A stretch of DNA of 64,000 bases from Streptomyces sp. NBC_01276 (GTDB taxonomy: Bacteria > Actinomycetota > Actinomycetes > Streptomycetales > Streptomycetaceae), in the NCBI RefSeq assembly GCF_041435355.1, contig NZ_CP108442.1, positions 4,648,501 to 4,712,500 of the forward strand, in the 5' to 3' direction. The notes under the pieces were generated by a model. It saw only the letters and a program-made list of their open reading frames with translations. It was not told the origin of the DNA and did not search any database. The position numbers and the translations under genes are program-made. This document shows positions 34,192 to 43,935 of the stretch, one piece after another (position 1 is the stretch's first letter; each line of letters begins with the position of its first letter).

Positions 34192-35925
34192 TCACTTGGC
34201 GCAGACCGCCTTGTCCGCCTCGACCCGCTGCAGCCCCTCGGGGGCCTGCTGCGGGGCGGCCGGCGCACCGAGCGGCGTACCCGGCTCCTTGAAGTCGGAG
34301 CCGAGGGTCAGCTTCATCGGGGTCTTCGGCCCCGCGTCCACCGTGCCGACCTTCATGGCCGCGGCGGACAGCCCCATCATGTCCGCCAGCGCCCGTGCCT
34401 GGTCGGCCTGGTTGGGGGCGTACTCCAGCTGCGTGGCCGCGAGCCGCTCCGCGGCGTTGCCGTGGTTGCTCGCCTTGTAGACGCCCTTCGCGTTCTGCAG
34501 CCAGGTCAGGGTGGTGGAGGCCGATCCCGGGGGGCCGCCGCCGTTGTACACGTCCACCCGGACGTCCCCGGCCGGCGCCCGGTTCCCCTGGAGCAGCGCG
34601 TCCTGCTTGGCGTCGGCGGCCTCCTTCGCGGCGTGCTCCTTCTTCTCCACCTCGGTGAGGGAGACGTCCTCGCGGATCATCTGGAGGAGGGGGTCGGCCT
34701 GTGAGGAGTTGACGACGACGGTCGCCTTCCGGTTCGACGGCTCGTTCGGGTTGTCGACCACCGGCAGCGTCGTGAAGGTGACGTTCTTCAGGTTCATGTC
34801 CTTCAGTTCACCGGCGAGGTCGGTGAGCTTGCCGATGGACCCCAGCCCCTGGTCCACGGTCAGCGACTTGGTGGCCGCCTCCGCGAGCGAGAAGAACTTC
34901 TTCGGACTGGTCAGCGTCTCCTTGGACTTCATCTCGCGCATCATCGAACTGAGGAACTGCTGCTGGGTCTTGATCCGGTCGAGATCGCTCTCGTTGCCGA
35001 AGGAGTGCCGGGTTCGTACGAAGGCCAGCGCCTGTTCGCCCTGCAGCCGGTGCTCGCCGGCCTTCAGGTTCAGCTTGGAATCACGGTCGTTGACGTCCTT
35101 GGCCAGGCACACGGGCACACCGCCGACCGCCGTGCTCAGGTTCTTGACCGCGTTGAAGTCGACCATCATGAAGTTGTCGACGCCGATCCCCGTGAGCTGC
35201 TTGACCGTGCGCATCGTGCAGCCCGGGTCGCGGCCCTCCTGGCCCAGGCTGTTGTTGAAGCGGCTGCCCTTGGTGGCGGGGATCTGCTTCACCGAGCCGT
35301 TCGACTGCTTCGTCGGGCAGACCGGGATGTCGGTGATCAGGTCGCGCGGGATCGACAGGGCGGTCGCGTTGCTGCGGTCCTTCGACACGTGGAAGAGGAT
35401 CGTGGTGTCGGCGTGGCCGACGCTCTCGGCGTCCCCGTAGCCCTCGTTGCCCGCGCCGCTGCGCTTGTCGGTGCCGATCACCAGGATGTTGATCGGCTGG
35501 TCCTTCTTGAAGCTGCCGCCCGCACCGTTGGTGTCGATGACCTTCAGGTTGCCGTTGAGGTGCTGGTAGTACAGGTACGACGCCAGCCCGCCGCCGACCA
35601 GCAGGAACGCCAGCGTCCCGCCGGTGACGGCCAGCGCCCTGCGCCGCCGTTTGGCCGCTCCGCCGCCACCGGGCCCGCGGGGCTTGCCGCCGCGCCTGCC
35701 GCCGGGCGGGCCTTCGCCGCGCCGGGGTTTGGGGACCGCGGGGGAGGGGGCCGCCGGCGCGGCGGGAGCCGTGGGGCGTCTGCGGGTCCTGCGGGGGGTG
35801 GTGACGGAGTGCTGCTGCGCAGGGGAATTGCCCAGTCGCAGTTCGTAGTTGCCAGTGCGGGGATTGAGGACCCACTGGTCTGCGGGGTCGATTTCGTCCG
35901 CCCGCCCACGGCTTTGCGCATCCAC
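34192..35925 (-). CDS. LCP family protein 4, with LytR_C-like domain
   Basis: A 577-residue LCP protein. The cytoplasmic N-terminus opens with 'DQWVLNPRTGNYELRLG', a short conserved block, then a Pro/Arg-rich stretch, one helix ('GGTLAFLLVGGGLASYLYY') and the LCP domain ('ILVIGTDKRSGAGNEGYGD', 'LSIPRDLITDIPVCP', 'NLSTAVGGVPVCLAKD', 'VRTRHSFGNESDLDRIKTQQ'). The C-terminal part has a weaker LytR_C pattern ('VRVDVYNGGGPPGSAST'). GTG start at 35925. It is followed 105 bases on by LCP 3 in the same direction and preceded by LCP 5, so three LCP genes form a same-strand block. Confidence 0.9.
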   Translation of the reverse strand: MDAQSRGRADEIDPADQWVLNPRTGNYELRLGNSPAQQHSVTTPRRTRRRPTAPAAPAAPSPAVPKPRRGEGPPGGRRGGKPRGPGGGGAAKRRRRALAVTGGTLAFLLVGGGLASYLYYQHLNGNLKVIDTNGAGGSFKKDQPINILVIGTDKRSGAGNEGYGDAESVGHADTTILFHVSKDRSNATALSIPRDLITDIPVCPTKQSNGSVKQIPATKGSRFNNSLGQEGRDPGCTMRTVKQLTGIGVDNFMMVDFNAVKNLSTAVGGVPVCLAKDVNDRDSKLNLKAGEHRLQGEQALAFVRTRHSFGNESDLDRIKTQQQFLSSMMREMKSKETLTSPKKFFSLAEAATKSLTVDQGLGSIGKLTDLAGELKDMNLKNVTFTTLPVVDNPNEPSNRKATVVVNSSQADPLLQMIREDVSLTEVEKKEHAAKEAADAKQDALLQGNRAPAGDVRVDVYNGGGPPGSASTTLTWLQNAKGVYKASNHGNAAERLAATQLEYAPNQADQARALADMMGLSAAAMKVGTVDAGPKTPMKLTLGSDFKEPGTPLGAPAAPQQAPEGLQRVEADKAVCAK

Positions 35926-36147
35926 GGTTGCTCGAATCCTCCGTCGGTGCCTCGCGACGCGCCTCCCCCCAGGCGCGCGGTCAACGATCCGGCTGCTGGT
36001 GCACGGTGTCTTCGCTTCCGGTGCACCGGATCGCTCACCCTATCCGCCCAGGTCAGCTGCAAACCATGCTGGTGACAAAATCCACTCCCCCGATAACTGC
36101 CCAAAACGCCCATCCAGTGCGGTTGGACCACCGGCTTTTGGATTGCT

Positions 36148-37407
36148 TTACCGGCAGTCGGCCGTGTCCGCCGTGGTTCCTGTGAAAGTCGGGTCCGGAA
36201 GGGGGGCGGACGTGGTTCCGCTTTTCGCTCGCACAGAGTCGCGGAACACCTCGGCGGGGGAGAGCGGGGCGGGCTCCGCGGCGGCCGCGGACGCGGGTGC
36301 GGAGGCGGCCGTCGGCGCGGCCGTCGAGGTGGGCACGGGCGGGGTGACCGTCACGGGCCGGTCAAGCCGCAGCCACTGGAACAGCCGCCCCGCTTCGGGC
36401 TCCAGCAGTTCGTCCCGGTTGGGGTTCGCGGGGTAGGGCCGCCGCGGCACCGTCAGGAACCCGATCTGGTCGGACGGTATGTCCCTCACGCTCCGTACGA
36501 GTTCGTACAGCCCGCGCAGCGAGGCCAGCCCCGGGTCGGTGGTCAGCGCGGAGGTGGCCGCGTCCAGCAGCGGGTAGAGCCGCGCCGGGTTCAGCAGGAC
36601 GCCGTTGCTCTGCACCTTCTTGACGAGCGAGCCGAGGAACTGCTGCTGGCGCTCCATCCGTTCGGTGTCGCTGCCGTTGCCCAGGCCGTACCGGGCCCGG
36701 ACGAAACCCAGCGCCTGTTCCCCCTGGAGGAGGTGGCGGCCCGCCGGGAGCCGCAGGTGCGCCTCGGCGTCGTTCACCGGCTGCCGCAGGCACACCTCCA
36801 CCCCGCCCACGGCGTCGACCATCTGCTTGAAACCGCCGAAGTCCAGCACCATGTGGTGGTCGATCCGGACGCCCGTGAGCCGCTCGACCGTACGGATCGT
36901 GCAGGCGGCCCCGCCCCACTGGAAGGCCCAGTTGAACTGGGCGAAGCGCTCGGCGGTACGGGTCCCGTCGGCGGCCCGGCAGCTCGGGACGTCCGTCATC
37001 AGGTCCCGGGGTATCGAGACGGCCGTCACGCTCGCGCCGTCCGCCGACAGGTGCAGCAGGATCGTCGTGTCGGAACGCTGCGTGCCGCCGTCCTGCCCGT
37101 AGCCCGCGTTCTCCCGGCCGGACCGCGAGTCCGAGCCGATCAGCAGGATGTTCCGGGCGCCCTCGGTGGAGTGCCCCGGGCGCTCGCGCTCGTAGCGGCG
37201 CAGTTCCGCCTCGGCGGAGGTGTCCGCGGTGATGTTCCCGTCGAGCTTGGCGTACAGCCACCAGCCGGTGGCCGCGCCCGCCAGGACCAGCAGGACGGCC
37301 CCGAGCCCGATCCAGCGCAGCAGCCGGCGACGCCGACGGTCGGCCGGGGGCCTCGGCCCGCCTCCGGCCGCCCCGGTGCCGCCCGGTATGCCCGCGCTGT
37401 CCCTCAC
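36148..37407 (-). CDS. LCP family protein 5, without LytR_C
   Basis: A 419-residue LCP protein with a short cytoplasmic N-terminus ending in 'DRRRRRLL', one helix ('WIGLGAVLLVLAGAATGWWLY') and the catalytic domain ('LLIGSDSRSGRENAGYGQ', 'VSIPRDLMTDVPSCR', 'MVDAVGGVEVCLRQ', 'VRARYGLGNGSDTERMERQQ'). After the domain comes a Thr/Ala/Pro-rich tail of about 60 residues, not a LytR_C fold, ending in a cysteine. The GTG at 37407 is the first start with coding-like sequence after it; an ATG at 37524 would add 39 residues without a ribosome site, so the start is uncertain. Confidence 0.87.
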   Translation of the reverse strand: MRDSAGIPGGTGAAGGGPRPPADRRRRRLLRWIGLGAVLLVLAGAATGWWLYAKLDGNITADTSAEAELRRYERERPGHSTEGARNILLIGSDSRSGRENAGYGQDGGTQRSDTTILLHLSADGASVTAVSIPRDLMTDVPSCRAADGTRTAERFAQFNWAFQWGGAACTIRTVERLTGVRIDHHMVLDFGGFKQMVDAVGGVEVCLRQPVNDAEAHLRLPAGRHLLQGEQALGFVRARYGLGNGSDTERMERQQQFLGSLVKKVQSNGVLLNPARLYPLLDAATSALTTDPGLASLRGLYELVRSVRDIPSDQIGFLTVPRRPYPANPNRDELLEPEAGRLFQWLRLDRPVTVTPPVPTSTAAPTAASAPASAAAAEPAPLSPAEVFRDSVRAKSGTTSAPLPDPTFTGTTADTADCR

Positions 37408-37552
37408 TCGCGTTCCGTCCCCTCGCCGAACCGGCTGCCAGCCGTACGGGTGAGTACGGCCTGGAGCCGATCCTGCCCCCGGGGGGCGCGGACGGCCCGG
37501 GGGCACCGCCCTGTACAGGGCCATGCGGGTGACAGATCGCGCGAAGTCGCCG

Positions 37553-38302
37553 TCAGACGGTGTGAGTGACGCGCTCGCTCTCGGTCCGCTGCTCCAGCGC
37601 CTGCGGCGACAGCCGGTCCAGGTGGCGGCACAGCACCACCGAGCCGCCGGTGGCCAGCGCCCCGTACAGCCCCGAGGAGAGTCCCTCCCAGCTGTCGTAG
37701 CCCAGCCCCGACAGCACCCGGGCGCCCTCGCCGAAGCCGCGTGCCGCCGCGTCCGCCCGGGCCCGCTCGACCACGGCCGCGTACGAGAGCTCCTCGCCGC
37801 CCACCACCAGCCCCGGGGCGTCGGCGTCGACCGGCGCGAACGGGGCGAAGCGGTCGCCCTGCCCCGGCACCTCCACCGCGTAGTCCGCGAACCCGGCCGG
37901 CGGCTGCGGGAACCGCCCGCCCAGGGGACGCAGCGCGAGCGCGACCCGCTCCCCGGAACAGCCGCGGGCCTCCTCCAGGGTGTCGGGCCCGCTCACCACC
38001 AGGTCCGCGCCGGCCGGGTCGCCGCCGACCTCGGCGACCACGCCGACCGAGGCGCAGGCGAGCAGCCACACGGCGCTCTGCCAGTGCGCGGGGAGCAGCA
38101 GGGCGAGCCGGTCGCCCGGCTCGGCGGCCAGGTCGCCCTGGAGCAGATTGGCGGTCTTGGCCACCCAATTGGCGAAGGTGGCGACGGACAATTCGACGCG
38201 CTCGCCCGTGGCGTCGTCGTAGAAGGTGACGAGGGGGCGGCCCGGATCGGCGGCGAGCGCGGATCGCAGCAGGTCGGCAGGGGTGCGGTCAGTGGCGTTC
38301 AC
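37553..38302 (-). CDS. TIGR03089-like protein (truncated AMP-binding fold)
   Basis: A 249-residue cytoplasmic protein resembling the N-terminal half of acyl-adenylating enzymes ('RPLVTFYDDATGERVELSV', 'FANWVAKTANLLQ', 'GDRLALLLPAHWQSAVWLLA') but without the phosphate-binding loop or catalytic Lys domain of a full ligase. This corresponds to the actinobacterial family TIGR03089, whose function is unknown. From memory a member (Rv3268) adjoins the LCP gene of Mycobacterium, as here. The GTG at 38302 starts 'VNATDRTPADLL'. The gene is divergent from the amidase. Confidence 0.82.
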   Translation of the reverse strand: MNATDRTPADLLRSALAADPGRPLVTFYDDATGERVELSVATFANWVAKTANLLQGDLAAEPGDRLALLLPAHWQSAVWLLACASVGVVAEVGGDPAGADLVVSGPDTLEEARGCSGERVALALRPLGGRFPQPPAGFADYAVEVPGQGDRFAPFAPVDADAPGLVVGGEELSYAAVVERARADAAARGFGEGARVLSGLGYDSWEGLSSGLYGALATGGSVVLCRHLDRLSPQALEQRTESERVTHTV

Positions 38303-38442
38303 CCGCCCCAGCCTACGCGGGCCCTTCCCTCGTACGGAGGGCAGCGGCTGCGCCGTCCAGGGGAGGCGCGGCCCCGGCGGTGTCGGACGGATCGTCAGTT
38401 CTCCGATGGCGCTTCGTGAGGGCTGTGCCCAGCATCGCTTCC

Positions 38443-39855
38443 ATGCGTGGATTCCTTGCTTCCTCGATCGGTGTCGCGACCGCGGCCGCACTGGCCCTGC
38501 CGCTCGCGCTCTGCACTCCGGCCCTGGCCGCCGCGTCCGAGGGCGCGGCGGCCCCCGTGACCCCCGCGGGGTCCACCCAGTCCCTGCCGCTCGCCCCCCT
38601 CGGCCCCTCCGACGGCCGGATCCCCGGCGTACCGGGCATGAGCGCCTCGCCCGGCCGCCCCGAGACGCGCGGGCTCGCCGCCCGGGACGTGAAGACCTTC
38701 TCGCTGGTCGGCGTCGTATGGGACGACGCCGCCACCCGGCTCGTCGGCCGGGTCCAGGTCCGCACCCGCGCGGCGGGCACGGGCGCCTGGTCCGGCTGGC
38801 AGGACGTCGAGACCCACAACGGCGAACACGGCGCCGACCCCGACGCGGTGGAGCGCGGCTCGCGCCGCGTCCGCGGCAGCACCGCTCCGCTGTGGGTCGG
38901 CGCCTCCGACGGGATCGAGGTCCGGGTCCACGCCGAGACCGGCGGCGACACGCGGGCCGAGTCCCGGCTCCCCTCGGGCCTGCGCATCGAACTCGTCGAC
39001 CCGGGAGCGGCGGAGCCCGTCGCCGTGCTCGACGGCAAGAACGCCGGCCGCCCGTCGTCCCCGGCCGGCGACGACAAGGGCGACGCGGCGCTCCTGCCCG
39101 AGATGACCATGGAGGGGGCCGAGTCCTCCGCCGCGAACGTCCCGCACGCCACGCTCGGCGCGCTGGAGATCGGCGCGCTGAACAAGGCCGACTCCACCGC
39201 CGACGCCGTCCTCGCCGCCGACGGATCCCTCGGCGCGGCCGCCCGCCCGTACATCGGCCCGCGCCCGCGGATCGTCACCCGGCGCGGCTGGGGCGCCGAC
39301 GAGAGCCTGCGCGAGACGGGCTTCGTCTACACGAACACCGTCAAGGCGGCCTTCGTCCACCACACCGCCTCCGGCAACAACTACGCCTGCAAGGACGCTC
39401 CGGCGGTGCTGCGCAGCCTCTACCGCTACCACGTGGTCAGCGAGGGCTGGCGGGACATCGGCTACAACTTCGCCGTCGACCGCTGCGGGACGGTCTACGA
39501 GGGCCGGGCGGGCGGGGTCGCCAAGCCGGTGCTCGGCGCGCACACCATGGGGTTCAACGCGGACAGCATGGGCATCGCCGTGATCGGCTCCTTCGGCGGC
39601 GCCGCCCCGCCGAAGGCGGCCGTCGACGCGGTGGCCCGGCTCACGGCCTGGAAGCTCGGGCTGTTCGGCGCGGACCCGAGGGCGAAGACCACCCTGAGGT
39701 CGGGCGGCGGGAACCGGTTCCCGAAGGGGAGCAGCGTGAAGATGAACGTGATCTCGGGCCACCGCGACGGCTTCGCCACGGAATGCCCCGGCAGGCAGCT
39801 GTACAAACAGCTGCCCCCGACCCGCACGACATCGGCGAGACTCCAGGGCCGCTGA
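38443..39855 (+). CDS. Secreted N-acetylmuramoyl-L-alanine amidase (PGRP domain)
   Basis: A 470-residue exported zinc amidase that cleaves the lactyl-L-Ala bond of peptidoglycan. A signal peptide (cleavage near 'ALAAASEG') is followed by a 200-residue beta-rich N-terminal region ('SLVGVVWDDAATRLVGRVQV', 'GWQDVE') and a C-terminal PGRP/amidase-2 domain beginning 'RIVTRRGWGADESLRE'. Zinc ligands are the His in 'AFVHHTASGNNY', and the His and Cys in 'ISGHRDGFATECPG'; 'GYNFAVDRCGTVYEGR' is typical PGRP. ATG at 38443; an in-frame GTG at 38425 is possible. Role in wall turnover or sporulation is inferred. Confidence 0.9.
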   Translation: MRGFLASSIGVATAAALALPLALCTPALAAASEGAAAPVTPAGSTQSLPLAPLGPSDGRIPGVPGMSASPGRPETRGLAARDVKTFSLVGVVWDDAATRLVGRVQVRTRAAGTGAWSGWQDVETHNGEHGADPDAVERGSRRVRGSTAPLWVGASDGIEVRVHAETGGDTRAESRLPSGLRIELVDPGAAEPVAVLDGKNAGRPSSPAGDDKGDAALLPEMTMEGAESSAANVPHATLGALEIGALNKADSTADAVLAADGSLGAAARPYIGPRPRIVTRRGWGADESLRETGFVYTNTVKAAFVHHTASGNNYACKDAPAVLRSLYRYHVVSEGWRDIGYNFAVDRCGTVYEGRAGGVAKPVLGAHTMGFNADSMGIAVIGSFGGAAPPKAAVDAVARLTAWKLGLFGADPRAKTTLRSGGGNRFPKGSSVKMNVISGHRDGFATECPGRQLYKQLPPTRTTSARLQGR

Positions 39856-39879
39856 CCCCTGCCCTGGCCGGGCGGCGGG

Positions 39880-39915
39880 GTGCGGGGCGGCGGGGTGCGG
39901 GGCGGAGCCCCGGGG
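39880..39915. repeat. Short G-rich direct repeat and hairpin
   Basis: Two copies of a GGCGGGGTGCGGG-type unit in tandem run into a small hairpin (39898-39903 / 39907-39912, CGGGGC-GGA-GCCCCG). The GGGGC-GGA-GCCCC core resembles a dispersed intergenic hairpin common in Streptomyces; a similar one is at 52852-52878. Confidence 0.5.
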
Positions 39916-39970
39916 AGGCGGTCCGCGCAGCGGCGGCGGGGCCGGACCCCCGGCGGGCTACGCTCAAGGC

Positions 39971-40975
39971 ATGGCCGGCCGTTTCGACCCCCTCACCCGC
40001 ACCGTCGTCCGTGGCGGCCGTACCCACGTACCCCCCGGCTCCGGGGCCGGGCCGAAGCCCTCCGCCGCCGCGCAGCGCCGCCGCTGGAGCCCCGGCGGGC
40101 CCGTCGACCTGGGGCTCATCCTCGGCCCGCTGCGCCGAGGCCCCGCCGACCCCACCTTCCGCGTCACCCCCGACGGCTCCGTCTGGCGGGCCACCCGCAC
40201 CCCGCAGGGCCCGGCCACGCTCCGGGTCGCCCGGGTCGGCGCCGGCGAGGAGGTCGAGGCGGAGGCCTGGGGCCCCGGCGCCGAGTGGGCGCTCGCGGAG
40301 CTGCCCCGGCTGCTCGGCGCCGAGGACGATCCCGCCGCCTTCGTCCCCCGGCACCGCCTGGTGCACGCCAGCCACCGCCGCCGCCCCGGGCTGCGCCTGA
40401 CCCGTACCGGACTGGTGCTGGAGTCGCTGGTCCCGGTGGTGCTGGAGCAGAAGGTGACCAGCGACGAGGCCTACCGGTCCTGGCGCCGCCTGGTCCGCCA
40501 GTACGGGGAGCCCGCCCCCGGGCCGCAGGAGCTGTACGTGATGCCCGACGCCCGCACCTGGGCGCTGATCCCGTCCTGGGACTGGCACAGGGCGGGGGTG
40601 GACGCGAAGCGTTCGGCGACCATCGTGCGCGCCGCCCGGGTGGCGGACCGGCTGGAGGAGGCCGCCGCGATGGACCTGCCGAGGGCGGCCGCCCGGCTGG
40701 AGGCCGTGCCCGGCATCGGCCCGTGGACCTCCGCCGAGACCCTGCAGCGCAGCAACGGCGCCGCCGACGCGCTCACCACGGGCGACCTCCACCTGCCCGG
40801 CATCGTCGGCTACGCCCTCACGGGCGACCGGGACGCCGACGACGACCGGATGCTGGAGCTGCTCGCCCCGTACGAGGGCCAGCGCCACCGCGCCGCCCGG
40901 CTCATCCTCCTCGCGGGCCGGACCCCGCCCCGCCGCACGCCCCGGATGCCGCGCGGCGACATCGGCCGCCTCTAG
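39971..40975 (+). CDS. AlkA-like DNA-3-methyladenine glycosylase (HhH-GPD)
   Basis: A 334-residue base-excision repair glycosylase. The N-terminal part resembles the AlkA first domain; the helix-hairpin-helix is '[19 protein letters not shown]' (about 240-258), followed by the catalytic Asp region '[15 protein letters not shown]'. '[20 protein letters not shown]' is the usual conserved helix before it. It excises alkylated purines from DNA. ATG at 39971 next to the palindromic spacer. Its TAG stop overlaps the stop of the convergent fbiB (CTAG at 40972-40975). No Ada or alkyltransferase gene accompanies it. Confidence 0.88.
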   Translation: MAGRFDPLTRTVVRGGRTHVPPGSGAGPKPSAAAQRRRWSPGGPVDLGLILGPLRRGPADPTFRVTPDGSVWRATRTPQGPATLRVARVGAGEEVEAEAWGPGAEWALAELPRLLGAEDDPAAFVPRHRLVHASHRRRPGLRLTRTGLVLESLVPVVLEQKVTSDEAYRSWRRLVRQYGEPAPGPQELYVMPDARTWALIPSWDWHRAGVDAKRSATIVRAARVADRLEEAAAMDLPRAAARLEAVPGIGPWTSAETLQRSNGAADALTTGDLHLPGIVGYALTGDRDADDDRMLELLAPYEGQRHRAARLILLAGRTPPRRTPRMPRGDIGRL

Positions 40976-42273
40976 CGGACCTCGACGAACGCGTCCGCGG
41001 TCCGCTCCCCGCGGGGCGCCGGGGCCGCGGCCGGGTGGCCGACCGCCACCGCGCCCATCGGGTCCCAGTCCTGCGGCAGCGCGAGCACCTTGCGCACCAC
41101 GTCCCGGCAGAACATCGTCGAGGACACCCACGCCGAGCCCAGCCGCTCACCGGCCAGCGCCACCAGGAAGTTCTGCACGCCGGCGCCCATCGCGACGACG
41201 AACATCTCCCGTTCGGCCGCGTCCCGCCGCGCGTGCCCGTAGTCGTGCGCGCCGTCCGTCACGAGGCAGGGCACCACCAGGTACGGGGCCCGGCGCAGCA
41301 CGTCCCCGCGCCGCACCCGCTTGGCGACGGACTCCTCGGACTTGCCGTCGGCGCGCAGGTCGGCGATCCACGCGTCCCGCATCGCGTCCAGCAGTTCCCC
41401 GCGCGCGGCCGCCGATTCCAGCAGGACGAAGCGCCACGGCGTCGTGTGGTGCGGTGCCGGGGCCGTGACGGCCGCGGCGACGGCCCGCCGTACCGCGCCC
41501 GGGTCCACCGGTTCGTCGGTGAAGTCCCGTACGGTGCGCCGCTGCGTGACGGCTTCCCGTACGGCCTCCGAGGTGCCCAGCCGGAACATGTCGTCGGCCG
41601 GCGGGCGCACCAGGTCCCGTGCCGAGGACCCGTCGCCGAGGACGTGTCCCAGTCCGCGGACGACGGCCACGGGCAGCCCCGCCGCCTTGCCCTTGACCAG
41701 GTCGCCGGCGGCGGCCAGTTCGTCCGCGGTGGCCACGACCGTCGCGCTCAGCGGGTTGCCGTGCGCGTCGGTGCCGCCGCGCAGGTCGTCCAGGACCCGT
41801 ACCCCGGCCGCGCCGATGGCGACGTCCGTCAGCCCGTTGCGCCAGGGCCGCCCGAACGTGTCGGTGACGATCACGCCGACGTCCACGGAGAGCAGCTCGC
41901 GCAGCCCGGCCCGGATCCGGGCCGCCGAGGCGTCCGGGTCCTCGGGCAGCAGGAGGACGGTGCCGGGCTCCGTGTTGGAGGCGTCGACGCCGGCGGCGGC
42001 CATCACCAGGCCCCGCCGGTCCTCCACGATCCGCAGCGTGCCCCGGCGCGCGACGACCCGTACGGTCTCGGCGTCTATGGCCTCCTCGCGGGAGGCCGCC
42101 GTGACGATCCGGCCCTCCGCCTTGGAGACGATCTTCGAGGTGACCAGCAGGACGTCCCCGTCGCGCAGGCCGGGCGAGGTCCCGGCGATCAGGGCCGCCA
42201 GGTCGTCGCCGGGCCGGACCTCGGGGATCCCGGCCAGGGCCCGCACCTCGTAGGAGGGGGCGGGCACGGTCAC
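40972..42273 (-). CDS. fbiB: Coenzyme F420:L-glutamate ligase, bifunctional FbiB
   Basis: A 433-residue two-domain enzyme of F420 synthesis. Residues 1-245 are the CofE ligase adding gamma-linked glutamates to F420-0 with GTP ('[17 protein letters not shown]', '[19 protein letters not shown]', '[21 protein letters not shown]'). Residues 246-433 are an FMN nitroreductase-like domain ('[13 protein letters not shown]', '[10 protein letters not shown]', '[20 protein letters not shown]'), which in actinobacteria reduces dehydro-F420-0. The fusion is the actinobacterial FbiB form. The GTG start overlaps the fbiA stop, so the two are co-translated from the upstream fbiA promoter. Confidence 0.95.
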   Translation of the reverse strand: MTVPAPSYEVRALAGIPEVRPGDDLAALIAGTSPGLRDGDVLLVTSKIVSKAEGRIVTAASREEAIDAETVRVVARRGTLRIVEDRRGLVMAAAGVDASNTEPGTVLLLPEDPDASAARIRAGLRELLSVDVGVIVTDTFGRPWRNGLTDVAIGAAGVRVLDDLRGGTDAHGNPLSATVVATADELAAAGDLVKGKAAGLPVAVVRGLGHVLGDGSSARDLVRPPADDMFRLGTSEAVREAVTQRRTVRDFTDEPVDPGAVRRAVAAAVTAPAPHHTTPWRFVLLESAAARGELLDAMRDAWIADLRADGKSEESVAKRVRRGDVLRRAPYLVVPCLVTDGAHDYGHARRDAAEREMFVVAMGAGVQNFLVALAGERLGSAWVSSTMFCRDVVRKVLALPQDWDPMGAVAVGHPAAAPAPRGERTADAFVEVR

Positions 42274-43229
42274 CGGGACGCCTCGGCGAGCTCCAGGGCG
42301 GCCCGCGCCATCGCGGCGGTGGCCTGCGTGTCGGTCATCATCAGCGGTACGGCCCGGCAGGAGATGCCGGCGGCCTCGACCTCGGCGACCGCGTCCGCGT
42401 CGGCGGTGTCCACGAGCCAGCCGTCGAGCAGCCCGGTCCCGTAGTGCAGGGCGACGGCGGCCGCGGTCGCCTCGACGCCGACGGCGGCCAGCACCTTGTC
42501 GGCCATGCCGCGCACGGGGGCGCCGCCGACGATGGGGGAGAGGCCGACGACGGGGGCGTCGGCGGCCGCGACGGCCTCCCGGATGCCGGGCACGGCGAGG
42601 ATGGTGCCGACCGACACGACGGGGTTCGACGGCGGGAAGATGATCACGTCGGCGGCGGCGATGGCCTCCAGCACGCCCGGTGCGGGCTTGGCCTGCTCGG
42701 CGCCGACGGGCACGACGGCCTCGGCGTCCACCGCGGCGCGCATCCGGACCCAGTACTCCTGGAAGTGGACGACCCGCCGCTCGCCGGACTCCGGGTCGGT
42801 GATGGCGACGTGGGTCTCGACGCGGTCGTCGGACATGGGCAGCAGCCGTACGCCGGGCTGCCAGCGGTCGCAGAGGGCTTCGGTGACGGCGCTGAGCGGG
42901 TAGCCGGCGCCGAGCATCTGCGTTCGGACGATGTGGGTGGCGAAGTCGCGGTCGCCGAGGCCGAACCAGGTGGGTCCGACCCCGTACGCCGCGAGTTCCT
43001 CCTTGACGGTGAAGGACTCGTCGGTGCGGCCCCAGCCCTGGTCCTCGTTGATGCCACCGCCGAGGGTGTACATCACGGTGTCCAGGTCGGGGCAGACCTT
43101 CAGCCCGAACAGGTGGATGTCGTCACCGGTGTTGCCGATGACCGTGATGTCCGCGTCGGGGACCGCGGACAGGAGTCCGCGCAGGAAACGGGCGCCGCCG
43201 ATGCCGCCGGCCAGAACAACAATGCGCAT
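42270..43229 (-). CDS. fbiA: F420-0 synthesis phospho-lactyl/enolpyruvyl transferase
   Basis: A 319-residue CofD/FbiA enzyme that transfers the phosphoenolpyruvyl (in actinobacteria) or phospholactyl group from its guanylylated form to the deazaflavin Fo. The N-terminal nucleotide motif '[20 protein letters not shown]' and '[21 protein letters not shown]' are diagnostic, with '[20 protein letters not shown]' and '[17 protein letters not shown]' in the second half. ATG at 43229. First gene of the fbiAB pair; FbiC and FbiD are not in the window. From memory, fbiA-fbiB next to whiB is also found in Mycobacterium. Confidence 0.95.
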   Translation of the reverse strand: MRIVVLAGGIGGARFLRGLLSAVPDADITVIGNTGDDIHLFGLKVCPDLDTVMYTLGGGINEDQGWGRTDESFTVKEELAAYGVGPTWFGLGDRDFATHIVRTQMLGAGYPLSAVTEALCDRWQPGVRLLPMSDDRVETHVAITDPESGERRVVHFQEYWVRMRAAVDAEAVVPVGAEQAKPAPGVLEAIAAADVIIFPPSNPVVSVGTILAVPGIREAVAAADAPVVGLSPIVGGAPVRGMADKVLAAVGVEATAAAVALHYGTGLLDGWLVDTADADAVAEVEAAGISCRAVPLMMTDTQATAAMARAALELAEASR

Positions 43230-43295
43230 GCGGACAGTCTGTCAGCCGCGGGCCGTCCCCCGACGGGGGGTGGCGGCGGGTGACGGGCGGGGGCG

Positions 43296-43844
43296 TCAGG
43301 CCGGTACGTGTTCCCCGCGGGCCGGGGAGCAGCTGTGCATGGGCATCTCGGTCAGGCCGGGGAAGTACACGTGCAGGCTGACGGCTCCGTCGAGGGTGTC
43401 GTTGACGACCTCGTGGGAGTAGCCGGGGGCGAAGACGCGCTGGGAGCCGGGGCCGAGGGTGAGCGGGCCGCGGGCGCTGTGCTCGGTGAGCTCGCCGTCC
43501 AGGACCGTCAGCACGCCGGAGGAGCCGCCGTGGCCGTGGCGGCCGCTGCCCTGGCCGGGGACCCAGCTGAGCAGCCAGACCTCGTAGCCGGGGCCGGTGC
43601 GCAGGCGGTGGTACCAGCGGGTGGTGGCGTCGTAGCGGACCAGGTGCTCCCAGCTCCCGCGGTCCTGCGCGATGGACCGGGCGAGGCCCGCGAACTCGGC
43701 GACGGTGGCCGGGTGTTCGCGGGCGGGCTGCAGGAGGTGCTGGACGGAGAGGATGTCGCCGGCGATCTGGAGGTCGCTCTCGATCACGGAGGCCGTGGCG
43801 GAGGGGGCGGCGGTGGGAGCGGTGGCGGCGGGGGCGCTGTTCAT
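43296..43844 (-). CDS. Cysteine dioxygenase (cupin, type I-like)
   Basis: A 182-residue non-haem iron enzyme oxidising L-cysteine to cysteine sulfinate. After an Ala/Thr-rich start, the cupin core shows 'WYHRLRTGPGYEVWLLSWVP', the iron-ligand cluster 'GSGRHGHGGSSGVLTVLDGE' (His pair) and the third His in 'FAPGYSHEVVND'. Length matches bacterial cysteine dioxygenases. The ATG at 43844 is chosen over an upstream ATG (44090) because that extension covers a separate leader ORF. The gene is preceded by a leader peptide ending in five cysteines and a serine, suggesting expression responds to charged tRNA-Cys. Confidence 0.86.
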   Translation of the reverse strand: MNSAPAATAPTAAPSATASVIESDLQIAGDILSVQHLLQPAREHPATVAEFAGLARSIAQDRGSWEHLVRYDATTRWYHRLRTGPGYEVWLLSWVPGQGSGRHGHGGSSGVLTVLDGELTEHSARGPLTLGPGSQRVFAPGYSHEVVNDTLDGAVSLHVYFPGLTEMPMHSCSPARGEHVPA

Positions 43845-43913
43845 CGTGGGGGTGTCCTCGACGGATGTCAGTCGTGCGGGGCGGTTGCTGTGGGGGAGTA
43901 GCCGGTGCTCGGA

Positions 43914-43929
43914 CGGAGCCGGGGCTCCG
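43914..43929 (-). promoter_or_regulatory. Small hairpin after the Cys leader peptide
   Basis: A 7-bp inverted repeat (43914-43920 / 43923-43929, CGGAGCC-GG-GGCTCCG) a few bases beyond the leader stop and 70 bases before the cysteine dioxygenase start. In an attenuation model it would be one of the alternative structures affected by a ribosome stalled on the Cys codons. Confidence 0.45.
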
Positions 43930-43935
43930 GAGGCA

